Part shown: positions 8,584 through 19,948 of the stretch, one piece after another | How positions within the stretch are numbered: the first letter of the stretch is position 1 | Layout of the letters: the number at the start of each line of letters is the position of its first letter | Assembly (NCBI RefSeq): GCF_003086295.3 | Contig: NC_092048.1 | Coordinates: 90,004,626 to 90,068,625 of the forward strand | Origin: Arachis hypogaea | Lineage: Eukaryota > Streptophyta > Magnoliopsida > Fabales > Fabaceae | Length of the DNA stretch: 64,000 bases | Direction: 5' to 3' | Notes under the pieces: generated by a model | The model's database searches: none | What the model was told of the DNA's origin: nothing | The model's input: the letters and a program-made list of their open reading frames with translations, nothing else | Program-made: the position numbers and the translations under genes

Positions 8584-10905
8584 TGATGACATGTCACCAT
8601 GTCATGTTTTTCTATGCTTTTTCCTTTGGTTTCAATAGGTTTTATGCACTTTCTTGAGCCATAAGCAAGCCAATTGGGTAGATTTTCATGCTTCCTTTGA
8701 TTTAATCAACCATGTATGAATTAATGCAATTTCATGAGGTTTTATGCTATATTTGTTGCATATTATGAAAGAATGAATATCTCATGATTTTGAGCATAGC
8801 TTTGATGTGTTTGGTTGATTAATGATAGGTGAAGAAAGCTTGGAGAAAGGTTGAAGCAAGAAGGAATGGCTAGGAGTAAGAGAGGACAAAAAGTTTGAGC
8901 AAAAGTTTGCCTCAAACTTTAGCTCAAACTTTTGGAATCATTGAAAATGAACCAGGGAGCAAAAAGTTTGACCAAAAGTTTGCCTCAAACTTTTGGGCAA
9001 ACTTTTGGGTGAAAAGTTTGAGCCAACGTTAGCCCCTAACTTTTTGGCTAACGTTGGCATGAAAATCAACACCCTGGGCACCAAAAGTTTGCGCCAACGT
9101 TAGCCCCTAACTTTTTGGCTAACGTTGGCGCATGAAAAACACACCCTAGGAGCAAAAATTTTGCGCCAACGTTAGCCTCTAACTTTTGGGCTAACGTTGG
9201 CGCCACACACCACAACAGCTTGAAGGGGTATACTTCCAACAAGAATAACTTGAGCTACAGAGCTCCAAATGAGGTGATTCAAGAAGAATTGGAAAGTAGG
9301 AATCAAGAGCTTTCCAAGCATATATGACACTGCATGGTGGACACTAAAACTGAGGGAGAAAGCTGCCCCGCAATGTGCATAAATGAACATGGTGGCAACC
9401 TGCAGTGAGGCCAACTGACCTCTACACATTCAACGGAGTATAACTCGAGCTGTAGAGCTCCAATTGATGCGCTTCCAACGGCAATGGAAAGTAGACATTC
9501 AGGGCTTTCCAACAATGTATAATAGTATGGGGTGGACAATACGTTTGAGCCTCCAGAACTGGCGTTTTCGCCAACGTTTGAGGCAAACTTTACCTCAAAC
9601 GCTGCACACCAAAGCCAGCGACCATGCCCTCTTCAAATGATCATAACTTGAGTTGTAGATGTCCAATTGACGTGATTCCAAGTGGGTTAGAAAGCTGACA
9701 TTCAGAGCTTTCCAACCATGTTTCATAGTCTATATTGGGCATAAAATTGGCAACATGACAAGAGGACAAATTTGGCGCCATAAATGTGCATAAGGGAGGC
9801 CAACGTTGGAGCAAAAGTTAGACCCCAAACTTTTGCCCCAATGTTGGTAGCAGCTGGATATGGGTGCTGATATGAAAAGTTTGGGTAAAAGTTTGCCTCA
9901 AACTTTTATTCAAACTTTTACTCAAACTTTTGCAAACTCAACCCGGTTCAATTCGGTTCCTCTTCAAACTCCAAGAGCAATCAACCAAGGCCTTTATCAA
10001 CCCAATTCCATCAAGAGCAAGGGCCCAATTGACACCACTCAAAGGCACAAGAGATAGTTAGAATAGAAATTTCATTTTAATTGTAATTTGTTTTGAATTT
10101 CATTTTCATTTTGTAAAAATGCCTATAAATAGGCATCTGTTTCATATTTGTAGGGAGGCTGGCTCCATTAGGGATCACGAGGATTCGAGAGCTCTCTTTA
10201 ATTTTCTTTTCTTTGTTTTTGAGTCTTGGGTGGAGAATTGAAGGTGTTCTGTTTCATTCTCCCTCTGAGATTTCTCTCTGCTTTCTTTACTGCTTAATTG
10301 AATCGAAATTTCTGTTAATTGCTCTTCATCTACTTTCTCTGCAATTTACATTTCCTTTGCAATTGTTCTTGTTGGATCTAGGAAGGCATTGAGATCTAGA
10401 CTTGGTTATCTAGTCTCTTGGGTCCTGAGATCTTAATTCCAATTTTACATTCTCTGTTTATTGCTTTTCATGTTTATTTACATTTCTGTTTTGGTTTCGA
10501 ATCAATCAAATCCATCTTTTACTTCTCTGCTTGTTGCAATTTAACTTTTCCTTGTTTAATTTCTGCAAATCCAATTCCCAATTCCCTTTACATTTAATGC
10601 AATTTATATTTCTTGTCATTTAAGATTCTTGCAATTTTAATTTCTTGCTCTTTAAGTTACTTGCCAATTTACATTCTGCAACTTTAAATTCATTGTCATT
10701 TACTTTCTGTTGGCTACAATTTCACACAATTCACTAAATGTCAGCTTGATTAAACTAATCACCCACTAAAATTGCTTGATCCATTAATCCCTGTGGGATC
10801 GACCTCACTCCCGTGAGTTATTATTACTTGATGCGACCCGGTGCACTTGCCGGTTAGATTTGTGTGTTTTGGGAGAAATTCATTTTTCCACCAAAATACT
10901 CATCA
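8584..10905 (+). repeat. 5' LTR of element C (2322 bp)
   Basis: Starts TGATGACATGTCACC, ends ACTCATCA. Contains palindrome array, three hairpin modules (TTGGAAAG…CTTTCCAA type near 9290, 9485 and, with a GG-to-AG change, 9690), TATA box inside an inverted repeat (ATGCCTATAAATAGGCAT, 10119-10136) and the U5 module near 10795-10860. Confidence 0.95.
8890..9930 (+). repeat. AAAAGTTTG / CAACGTTAG self-complementary array (5' LTR of C)
   Basis: Facing words AAAAGTTTG…CAAACTTTT and CCAACGTTAG…CTAACGTTGG at 8890-9205, then AACGTTTGAGG and CAACGTTGG words at 9570-9930. The 3' LTR carries the same at 14290-14600 and 14950-15330. Confidence 0.85.
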
Positions 10906-10911
10906 AGTTTT

Positions 10912-10929
10912 TGGCGCCGTTGCCGGGGA
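10912..10929 (+). other. Primer-binding site, tRNA-Asp (C)
   Basis: TGGCGCCGTTGCCGGGGA, an exact complement of the 3' end of plant tRNA-Asp(GTC), 6 bp after the LTR. Confidence 0.92.
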
Positions 10930-11102
10930 TTGATTAGATCAACAATGATTAAGTGGGTGAGAAGTCTAGATTAAGCATTTTCTTTGTTTTTGTTCTCTGC
11001 TCTAAGTTGAAACCAAGGTGTTTGAGTTATTGCCTCACTAAGAAATTCATCTCTGAGATATGAATTTCAATTCTCCTTGGTGTTGTGTTTTACAAAATTC
11101 AA

Positions 11103-12251
11103 ATGGAGTTCAACTCATCTTATGATCAAACAAATTTTATGGGATATTACCCATCATCACCAATCTCTAATGGTGGCTGGGAATATCACCAAGAGAATAC
11201 ACATTCTGAGCACTCCAATTCATGGAGATTTGCTTCAGAACCACAAGATGAGAAAGAAAATCATATGGGATATTTCCCTCCACCACAAAATGATGCAAGT
11301 CATAATTCTAATGGTGGCTGGGAAGGGAATTCTAGTGCTCCATATGATAATCATCCAAAGATATCATCACTTGACCATACTTCAACCGAAAGCCCCTTTC
11401 AAAACTCACCACCCACACAAACTTCCATGAACCACTCAAGGCTTTTAGAGCTTGAGTCCAAGATCGAAAAATGTGTGGAAGAAGCACAAATAGCCTGGAA
11501 AAGGGCAGAAGCCCTCTACAATAAGATGAATGAAGAATTGGAGCAAGCAGAGAAAGAAATCATCTTCAAGAGGATGAATAGGCCCTTAGAGCAAACAAGG
11601 GAAAACTTAAAACCATCAAACAGTGAGGATGAAGACAAATTTGTGGGTGAGGAAGTGGAAAATCAAGATAAGGAGGTCACTGCATCAAGTGAACTTTCAA
11701 TAAAGAATGAGGTGGTTGAACCTGAAACTGCACTTGAGATGACAAGAGAACATGAAGACTCACAACTTTCACAAATCCCCCTGGACCAAAACGCCTCAAC
11801 ACTTGAATCCATGATTGAAAGGTATGACGAGGAGATGAAGAAATGTTGGGAAGATCAACAAACCTCCCCCATGATAGAGCTATTAAAACAAATGTTGGGT
11901 GTAAAAGAGGAAGTGGAGGAGCAAGAAAGTGAAGAAGTCATTCCAAACTCAAGTGAGGCAGAGAAGTACATAAAGGAGGAGTTCATGGAACCACAAATAC
12001 AAAAGGCTCTGGATGAATACAAAACTTCAATAATCACACAGCAACCAAGACTTGGATTCAAAGAAGTGAAGGCAACTAACAAAAGCACCAATCCTGTCCC
12101 TAATCCAGTAAGCAAGATCAATCAAGCCATTTGCAAAAGGAAGCTTGCTGAGGAAAAGCCAAGGCAAGGGATAGTAGCTGAAACTTCTCCTCCTTTGAAG
12201 TCATTTCTCTTAACAAATTGGAAGAAGAGGAAGAAAGTAAAGAACAGGTAG
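11103..12251 (+). CDS. Orphan retrotransposon ORF of element C (382 aa, function unknown)
   Basis: Intact ORF from ATG 11103 (MEFNSSYDQTNFMGYY); the frame is also open a little upstream but without an ATG. Homologous to the element A ORF and lying in the same place, about 170 nt after the primer-binding site. Residues ~1-115 are Asn/Gly/Pro-rich with two SNGGWE motifs; ~120-310 are strongly charged with heptad-like Leu/Ile spacing (for example LELESKIEKCVEEAQIAW), probably coiled coil; the last ~15 residues are basic (NWKKRKKVKNR). The position is that of gag, but no gag capsid or zinc-knuckle motif is visible. Its intactness in a young element, and conservation with A, suggest selection during transposition, perhaps as a packaging or accessory protein; that is inference. 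Confidence 0.72.
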   Translation: MEFNSSYDQTNFMGYYPSSPISNGGWEYHQENTHSEHSNSWRFASEPQDEKENHMGYFPPPQNDASHNSNGGWEGNSSAPYDNHPKISSLDHTSTESPFQNSPPTQTSMNHSRLLELESKIEKCVEEAQIAWKRAEALYNKMNEELEQAEKEIIFKRMNRPLEQTRENLKPSNSEDEDKFVGEEVENQDKEVTASSELSIKNEVVEPETALEMTREHEDSQLSQIPLDQNASTLESMIERYDEEMKKCWEDQQTSPMIELLKQMLGVKEEVEEQESEEVIPNSSEAEKYIKEEFMEPQIQKALDEYKTSIITQQPRLGFKEVKATNKSTNPVPNPVSKINQAICKRKLAEEKPRQGIVAETSPPLKSFLLTNWKKRKKVKNR

Positions 12252-13950
12252 ACAGTAGGTACATTTCTTCTTCTTGCTTTGTTCAAATTCAATAAACTGG
12301 CATATGGTTACATTCTAAGTTTGGTGTTGCCTTGCAACAAATTGTTTTCAATCCCGTTTGGATGATTGCATCAATTTTACATGAAGTGTCATACTAAGAT
12401 TCTAAGTTTGGTGTGCCACTTAATTTTCTATGCAATGAATCCAGCAACATCACTTGTCTGCATAATCATATTGCCTTTTACAGTGTTATTTTTTCTTCTT
12501 AGTTGGATAATTTTTGTTTTCTCTTTGTTTCATTTATTTACTTGTTTTTAATGCTTTCCTTCATTAACTGTTTTTGTTAATACATCACCAAGACATCCTT
12601 ATTCATAACAGACTCATCATTTGGTGATTGTATTTAACATATTTTGCTTGGTTTTAATTCAAATAAATGGACATAGGATTGCATTCTAAGTTTGGTGTTG
12701 CTATGCAACACAATTTGCTTCAAATCTTTACTGGATACTTGCATTGATTCCAAGTGAAAGTGTTACACTAAGTTTGGTGTGCCACTTATTCTTTATGCAA
12801 AGTATTATGCTCACCTTCTTAAGCTTGCAATCACAATGTCTCTGTCTCTTATGTCTTGATTATTATCTTTAATTTTGCTTGCTTAAAACACATGTGCTAC
12901 TAACATTTCATTGTGTAAAGACATTCATGATCCATCTTAGCCCCATAGCCATTGTTCTAATTGTTGCTTGAGGATGAGCAAGCATTCTGAGTTTGGTATG
13001 GGAAGGAGGAGAATGGGAGGAAAATGACAACAATAGAGAAGATGAACTACAAGGTTGTAAAGTTCTTTTTCCTCTCATTTGTTTCAAGCACTATAAACTG
13101 CATGATTGTCTTTACCTTCTCTGTATGCATGTGTGTATGAAAAGGCATAGTTGATTTCTAAATTGCAACATGGTGCTATGTCATTATGATTACCAACTTG
13201 AGTTTTGTGAATTCAAAAGCAACAAGGTATCATGATCATAAACAAACAAGGCATTAAAGAAGATTTTAGCATGTGCATAAAAGTATTGGGAAGCTAGTAT
13301 GTTTGATTGTTGCTTAATTGCATTAGATTTTATTTAATTGAAGTTTTCATCTAGCACGTTTTGTGAAATCTTTTAAAATCATGAAAACCTTGAAAGCAAA
13401 TGCAAAATAAAGCAAGAAAAGAAAAAGGGAAAAAATGAGAAAGCTGAAGGCTCTGAGTACCAATGGCAATCTATTTGCTAAGTACTTGTGGTGTTTATGT
13501 ATCAAGCCAAATGCTTGAAAACAAAACACTTAGAAGTCAAGGTTAGGCTCAAAGTGCAAAAGCACTCCCTTAAAGTTCAAGGCTCTGAGCATCAATGATT
13601 AGAGAGTCAAGAAAAGAAAAGAAAAATGAGCTTAATGAAGTTCTCTAATCAAATGCTTGTGGTGCTTATGTATCAAGTGGTAATACTTGAAAACAAAGCA
13701 TTTAGAAGTCGTAGCTTTGTTATCAACTCATGGGGCAAAGCACCCAAAAGGAGAAGCTAAATAAGAAAATCAAAAGTTTGTTTCAAGGAAGAAATATAAA
13801 ATAAAGATTTCATAAATTGAGCTAGATGGAAGCATCAATCATTTACATTTCTTTTGTGATTATAGCATGCTTAGAAAACTAGCTTACCATGAACATTGAG
13901 TTGCTATCCTTCTTGCCTTGGATTGTCAATCTTTATTGCATGATTCTTTT
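12252..13950 (+). other. 3' untranslated internal region of element C
   Basis: Parallel to 1490-3207 of element A, with the same AAGTTTGGTGT words (near 12315, 12402, 12688 and 12771). The post-ORF stem-loop found in A is absent: the segment between the ORF stop and GGTA(A/C)A is about 60 bp shorter. No gene seen. Confidence 0.7.
12964..12981 (+). promoter_or_regulatory. Internal AGGA stem-loop (C)
   Basis: TTGCTTG-AGGA-TGAGCAA followed by GCATTCTGAGTTTGGTATGG; same as in element A. Confidence 0.5.
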
Positions 13951-13987
13951 CTTGCTTGGGGACAAGCAAGGTTTAAGTTTGGTGTTG
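13951..13987 (+). promoter_or_regulatory. Pre-LTR stem-loop and putative priming tract (C)
   Basis: CTTGCTTG-GGGA-CAAGCAAG, 8-bp perfect stem, then GTTTAAGTTTGGTGTTG abutting the 3' LTR at 13988. Confidence 0.65.
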
Positions 13988-16297
13988 TGATGACATGTCA
14001 CCATGTCATGTTTTTCTATGCTTTTTCCTTTGGTTTCAATAGGTTTTATGCACTTTCTTGAGCCATAAGCAAGCCAATTGGGTAGATTTTCATGCTTCCT
14101 TTGATTTAATCAACCATGTATGAATTAATGCAATTCAATGAGGTTTTATGCTATATTTGTTGCATATTATGAAAGAATGAATATCTCATGATTTTGAGCA
14201 TAGCTTTGATGTGTTTGGTTGATTAATGATAGGTGAAGAAAGCTTGGAGAAAGGTTGAAGCAAGAAGGAATGGCTAGGAGTAAGAGAGGACAAAACGTTT
14301 GAGCAAAAGTTTGCCTCAAACTTTTGGAATCATTGAAAATGAACCAGGGAGCAAAAAGTTTGACCAAAAGTTTGCCTCAAACTTTTGGGCAAACTTTTGG
14401 GTGAAAAGTTTGAGCCAATGTTAGCCCCTAACTTTTTGGCTAACGTTGGCATGAAAATCAACACCCTGGGCACCAAAAGTTTACGCCAATGTTAGCCCCT
14501 AACTTTTTGTCTAACGTTGGCGCATGAAAAACACACCCTGGGAGCAAAAATTTTGCGCCAACGTTAGCCTCTAACTTTTGGGCTAACGTTGGCGCCACAC
14601 ACCACAACAGCTTGAAGGGGTATACTTCCAACAAGAATAACTTGAGCTACAGAGCTCCAAATGAGGTGATTCAAGAAGCATTGGAAAGTAGGAATCAAGA
14701 TCTTTCCAAGCATATATGACACTGCATGGTGGACACTAAAACTGAGGGAGAAAACTGCCCCGCAATGTGCATAAACGAACATGGTGGCAACCTGCAGTGA
14801 GGCCAACTGACCTCTGCACCTTCAACGGAGTATAACTCGAGCTGTAGAGCTCCAATTGATGCGCTTCCAACGGCAATGGAAAGTAGACATTCAGGGCTTT
14901 CCAACAATGTATAATAGTATGGGGTGGACAATACGTTTGAGCCTCCAGAACTGGCGTTTTCGCCAACGTTTGAGGCAAACTTTACCTCAAACGCTGCACA
15001 CCAAAGCCAGCGACCATGCCCTCTTCAAATGATCATAACTTGAGTTGTAGATGTCCAATTGAAGTGATTCTAAATGGGTTAGAAAGCTGACATTCAGAGC
15101 TTTCCAACCATATATGATAGTCTATATTGGACATAAAATTGGCAACATGACAAGAGGACAAAGTTGGCGCCATAAATGTGCATAAGGGAGGCCAACGTTG
15201 GAGCAAAAGTTAGACCCCAAACTTTTGCCCCAACGTTGGTAGCAGCTGGATATGGGTGCTGATATGAAAGGTTTGGGTAAAAGTTTGCCTCAAACTTTTA
15301 CTCAAACTTTTACTCAAACTTTTGCAAACTCAACCCGGTTCAATTCGGTTCCTCTTCAAACTCCAAGAGCAATCAACCAAGGCCTTTATCAACCCAATTC
15401 CATCAAGAGCAAGGGCCCAATTGACACCACTCAAAGGCACAAGAGATAGTTAGAATAGAAATTTCATTTTAATTGTAATTTGTTTTGAATTTCATTTTCA
15501 TTTTGTAAAAATGCCTATAAATAGGCATCTGTTTCATATTTGTAGGGAGGCTGGCTCCATCAGGGAGCACGAGGATTCGAGAGCTCTCTTTAATTTTCTT
15601 TTCTTTGTTTTTGAGTCTTGGGTGGAGAATTGAAGGTGTTCTGTTTCATTCTCCCTCTGAGATTTCTCTCTGCTTTCTTTACTGCTTAATTGGATCGAAA
15701 TTTCTGTTAATTGCTCTTCATCTACTTTCTCTGCAATTTACATTTCCTTTGCAATTGTTCTTGTTGGATCTAGGAAGGCATTGAGATCTAGACTTGGTTA
15801 TCTAGTCTCTTGGGTCCTGAGATCTTAATTCCAATTTTACATTCTCTGTTTATTGCTTTTCATGTTTATTTACATTTCTGTTTTGGTTTTGAATCAATCA
15901 AATCCATCTTTTACTTCTCTGCTTGTTGCAATTTAACTTTTCCTTGTTTAATTTCTGCAAATCCAATTCCCAATTCCCTTTACATTTAATGCAATTTATA
16001 TTTCTTGTCATTTAAGATTCTTGCAATTTTAATTTCTTGCTCTTTAAGTTACTTGCCAATTTACATTCTGCAACTTTAAATTCATTGTCATTTACTTTCT
16101 GTTGGCTACAATTTCACACAATTCACTAAATGTCAGCTTGACTAAACTAATCACCCACTAAAATTGCTTGATCCATCAATCCCTGTGGGATCGACCTCAC
16201 TCCCGTGAGTTATTATTACTTGATGCGACCCGGTGCACTTGCCGGTTAGATTTGTGTGTTTTGGGAGAAATTCATTTTTCCACTAAAATACTCATCA
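13988..16297 (+). repeat. 3' LTR of element C (2310 bp)
   Basis: Near-identical to 8584-10905. TATA box in the inverted repeat at 15511-15528. One AAACTTT-rich stretch near 14300 is shorter than in the 5' copy. Followed by target-site copy ACCTT. Confidence 0.95.
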
Positions 16298-17199
16298 ACC
16301 TTTCTTAAAGGAAAAATGTTTTAAATCATAAAAGAACAAGAAGTACATGATTTTGAATTCATCCTTGAAACTAGTTTAATTATTTTGATGTGGTGACAAT
16401 ACTTTTTGTTTTCTGAATGAATGCTTGAACAGTGCATATGTCTTTTGAATTTGTTGTTTATGAATGTTAAATTTGTTGGCTTTTGAAAGAATAATAAAAA
16501 TGAGAAATTTTATTGATAATCTGAAAAATCATAAAAAATTTGATTCTTGAAGCAAGAAAAAGCAGTGAAAAAAAAATATTTGGCGAAAAGAAAAAGAAAG
16601 AAAAAGAAAAAGCCAGTAACCCTTTAAACCAAAAGGTAAGGGTAATAAAAAGGATCCAAGGCTTTGATCATCAGTGGATAGGAGGGCCCACAGGAATAAA
16701 ATCCTGGCCTAAGCGGCTAAACCAAGCTGTCTCTAACCATGTTCTTGTGGCGTGAAGGTGTCAAGTAAAAACTTGAGACTGAGCGGTTAAAGTCATGGTC
16801 CAAAGGAAAAAGAGTGTGCTTAAGAGCTCTAGACACCTCTAATTGGGGACTTTAGCAAAGCTGAGTCACAATCTGAAAAGGTTTACCCAGTTATGTGTCT
16901 GTGGCATTTATGTATCCGGTGGTAATACTGGAATACAAAATGCTTAGGGTCACGGCCAAGACTCATAAAGTAACTGTGTTCAAGAATCAACAATACTGAA
17001 CTAGGAGAATCAATAACACTATATAAATTCTGAGTTCCTAGAGATGCCAATCATTCTAAACTTCAAGGGATAAAGTGAGATGCCAAAACTGTTCAGAGGC
17101 AAAAAGCTACTAGTCCCGCTCATCTAATTGGAGCTAAGTTTCATTGATAATTTGGAATTTATAGTATATTCTCTTCTTTTTACCCTATTTGATTTTCAG
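16298..17199 (+). other. Element B, second part: 3' untranslated region
   Basis: Continues B after element C. AT-rich, with a purine tract (16550-16610) and phrases shared in reverse orientation with element E 22000-22640 (GATAATCTGAAAAATCATAAA, CTGTGGCATTTATGTATCCGG), so B and E share 3' regions. No gene supported. Confidence 0.75.
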
Positions 17200-17236
17200 T
17201 TGCTTAGGGACAAGCAACAATTTAAGTTTGGTGTTG
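17200..17236 (+). promoter_or_regulatory. Pre-LTR stem-loop and putative priming tract (B)
   Basis: TTGCTT-AGGGAC-AAGCAA then CAATTTAAGTTTGGTGTTG abutting the LTR. The loop-closing pair is A-C rather than G-C, so the stem is 6 bp. Confidence 0.55.
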
Positions 17237-18778
17237 TGATGAGCGGATAATTTATACGCTTTTTGGCATTGTTTTTAGTATGTTTTTAGTATATTTTAGT
17301 TAGTTTTTATTATGTTTTTATTAGTTTTTATTCAAAAATTACAATTCTGGACTTTACTATGAGTTTGTGTATTTTTCTGTGATTTCAGGTATTTTCTGGC
17401 TAAAATTGAGGGACCTGAGCAAAAATCTGATTCAGAGGCTGAAAAAGGACTGCAGATGCTGTTAGATTCTGACCTCCCTGCACTCGAAGTGGATTTTCTA
17501 GAGCTACCGAAGTCCAATTGGCGCGCTCTCAATTGTGTTGGAAAGTAGACATCCTGGGCTTTCCAGCAATATATAATAGTCCATACTTTGCCCGAGATTT
17601 AATGGCCCAAACTGGCGTTCCAAGTCAGCATAGAAATTCTGGCGTCAAAACACCAGAACTGGCATGAAAGCTGGAGTTAAACGCCCAAACTGGCACAAAA
17701 GCTGGCGTTTAACTCCAAGAAAGGTCTCTACACGTGAAAGCTTTAATGTTCAGCCCAAGCACACACCAAGTGGGCCCCGGAAGTGGATTTTTACACTAAC
17801 TATTCTAGCTTACTCATTTTCTGTAACCCTAGGTCACTAGTTTATTATAAAAACTACTTTTAGTGATTCATCCTGTACCTCATGACACTCTACATGTTTC
17901 ATATTGTATCTTCTATGGCATGAGTCTCTAAACCCCATGGTTGGGGGTGAGGAGCTCTGCTGTGTTTTGATGAATTAATGCAATTACTACTGTTTTCCAT
18001 TCAATCACGCTTGCTTCAATTCTAAGATATTCACTCGTACTTCATCTTGATGAATGTGATGATCTGTGACACTCATCACCATTCTCAACCTATGAATGCA
18101 TGCCTGACAACCACCTCCGTTCTACCTTAGACTGAGTGCTTATCTCTTAGCCTCCTGGTTCAGACCAGAGTCTTTGTGGTATAAGCTAGAATCAATTGGT
18201 AGCATTCTTGAGATCCGAAACATCTAAACCTTGTCTGTGGTATTCTGAGTAGGATCTGGGATAGGATGACTGTGATGAGCTTTAAACTCACAAGTGTTGG
18301 GTATAGTGACAGACGCAAAAGGATCAATGGATCCTATTCCAGCATGAGCGAGAACCGACAGATGATTAGCCGTGTGGTGACAGCGCATTTGGACCATTTT
18401 CACTGAGAGGACGGATGGTAGCCATTGACAACGGTGATCCACCAACATACAGCTTGCCATGGAAGGAACCTTGCGTGCGTGAAGAAGAAGACAGTAGGAA
18501 ATTAGAGATTCAGAAGACAGAGCATCTCCAAAACCTCAACCTGTTCTCCATTACTGCATAACAAGTATTTATTTCATGTTCTTTTACTTTTTACCATTAA
18601 AACTAAGAATCATTGCTGATATCCTGACTAAGAATTACAAGATAACCATAGCTTGCTTCAAGCCAACAATCTCTGTGGGATCGACCCTTACTCACATAAG
18701 GTATTACTTGGACGACCCAGTGCACTTGCTGGTTAGTTGTGCGGAGTTGCAAAAGTGTGATTGTAATTTCGTGCACCA
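17237..18778 (+). repeat. 3' LTR of element B, FIDEL-like (about 1542 bp)
   Basis: Starts TGATGAGCGGATAATTT and ends GTGCACCA. Has a short degenerate GGCGTT array (17618-17715), one hairpin module (TTGGAAAG…CTTTCCA near 17538-17562), a TATA box (TATAAAAA, 17846-17853) and the U5 module (18674-18735) with stem CCAG…CTGG. Same family, opposite strand, as 38976-40534. The downstream AGTTTTT matches the spacer that normally precedes the primer-binding site, but no such site follows. Confidence 0.85.
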
Positions 18779-19059
18779 AGTTTTTGAATGGTGAGGTAGG
18801 TAGGGATCTATAGTGGATGGATGTGGATTGGTGAATAGATCATGGAGAATAGGGTAGGATTTGATAGGTGAGGGGTTTTTGGGGAAGAGGTATTGACGTG
18901 ATTGGTGAAGGGTATTTGGGGAAGGTGTGTTATGGGAAGGTGTGAAGAAAAGAGAGAGATGAGGTAGGTGGAGATCCTGTGTGGTCCACAGATCCTGAGG
19001 TGTCAAGGATATCTCATCCCTGCACCATGTTGGCGTGTAAATTCCCCTTCCTGTGCCAA

Positions 19060-19180
19060 TCCTGGCGTTAAACGCCAGGTTGCTGCCCATTTTTGGCGTT
19101 TAACGCCAGCTTTTCTCCCCTTTCTGGCGTTTAACGCCCATTCTGCTACCCTTACTGGCGTTTAAACGCCAGTAAGCTTC
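19060..19180 (-). repeat. GGCGTTTAACGCC palindrome array (D)
   Basis: Four to five words such as TGGCGTTTAACGCCAG. Same place relative to the post-ORF hairpin as in element B. Confidence 0.85.
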
Positions 19181-19312
19181 TCCTCCAGGGTGTGCTATTT
19201 TTAATACTGTTTTTCATTCTGTTTTTGCTTTTTCAATTGTTTTTGTGACTTCACATGATCATCAACCTACATAAAACATAAAATAACAATGGAAATAGAT
19301 AGATATAATAAA

Positions 19313-19330
19313 ATTGGGTTGCCTCCCAAC
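19313..19330 (-). promoter_or_regulatory. Post-ORF stem-loop (D)
   Basis: Minus strand GTTGGG-AGGCAA-CCCAAT (one G-T wobble), preceded by AAAGAAGCGCTT, 49 nt after the protease stop. Confidence 0.6.
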
Positions 19331-19378
19331 AAGCGCTTCTTTAATGTCAATAGCTTGACAGTGGGCTCTCATGGAGCC

Positions 19379-19948
19379 TCACAGATATTCAGAGCATGAT
19401 GATGGCCTCCCAACACCAAACTTAGAGTTTGAATGTAGGGGCTCTATTTGACTCTGCATTGAGAGAAGCTTTTCATGCTTCCTCTCCATGACTACAGAGG
19501 GAGATCCTTGAGCTTTAAACACAAGGTAATCCTCACTCACTCGAAGGACCAATTCTTCTCTGTCAACATTAATCACAGCTTTTGCTGTGGCTAGGAAGGG
19601 TCTTCCAAGGATGATGGATTCATCCATACACTTCCCAGTGTCTAGGATTATGAAATCAGCAGGGATGTAGTGGCCTTCAACCTTTACCAAGACATCCTCT
19701 ACAAGTCCATAAGCCTGTTTCCTTGAATTGTCTGCCATCTCTAGTGAGATTCTTGCAGCTTGTACCTCAAGGATCCCTAGCTTCTCCATTACAGAGAGCG
19801 GCATGACGTTTATACTTGACCCCAGGTCACACAGAGCCTTCTCAAAGGTCATGGTGCCTATGGTACAAGGTATTGGGAACTTTCCAGGATCCTGTCTCTT
19901 CTGAGGTAGTCTCTGCCTAATCAAGTCATCCAGTTCTTTGGTGAGCAA
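19379..19948 (-). pseudogene. Retroviral-type aspartic protease (D)
   Basis: About 189 open residues. The catalytic loop is CDLGSSINVMPLSV (plant Ty3/gypsy proteases have DLGA or DLGS here); the second strand motif DESIILGRPFLATAKAVI is the usual ILGRPFL signature. Upstream PGKFPIPCTIG is typical of the protease N-terminus. It would normally cut Gag-Pol. It is in a different frame from the gag end, overlapping it by about 28 bp, so a frameshift separates them. The ORF ends right after the protease. Confidence 0.85.

Larger units (their letters stand above)
8584..16297 (+). mobile_element. Element C: complete non-autonomous LTR retrotransposon (7714 bp)
   Basis: Two near-identical LTRs (8584-10905, 13988-16297), an exact tRNA-Asp primer-binding site, one orphan ORF, a pre-LTR hairpin and tract, and a perfect 5-bp target duplication ACCTT (8579-8583 and 16298-16302). 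LTRs differ by only scattered substitutions and a small length difference, so insertion is fairly recent. No enzymatic ORF is present, so it moved in trans. Inserted in the 3' untranslated part of element B. Confidence 0.95.

Noticed and set aside
9172..9539. Minus-strand ORFs in LTR C and similar ones in LTR A (3597-3911) and the other C LTR (14564-14931)
   Set aside because: They follow the hairpin modules, differ in frame between copies and have no protein features; recurrence is explained by the LTR repeat.
10912..10929. tRNA gene at the tRNA-Asp-like sequence
   Set aside because: Only the 18-nt primer-site complement is present; no cloverleaf.
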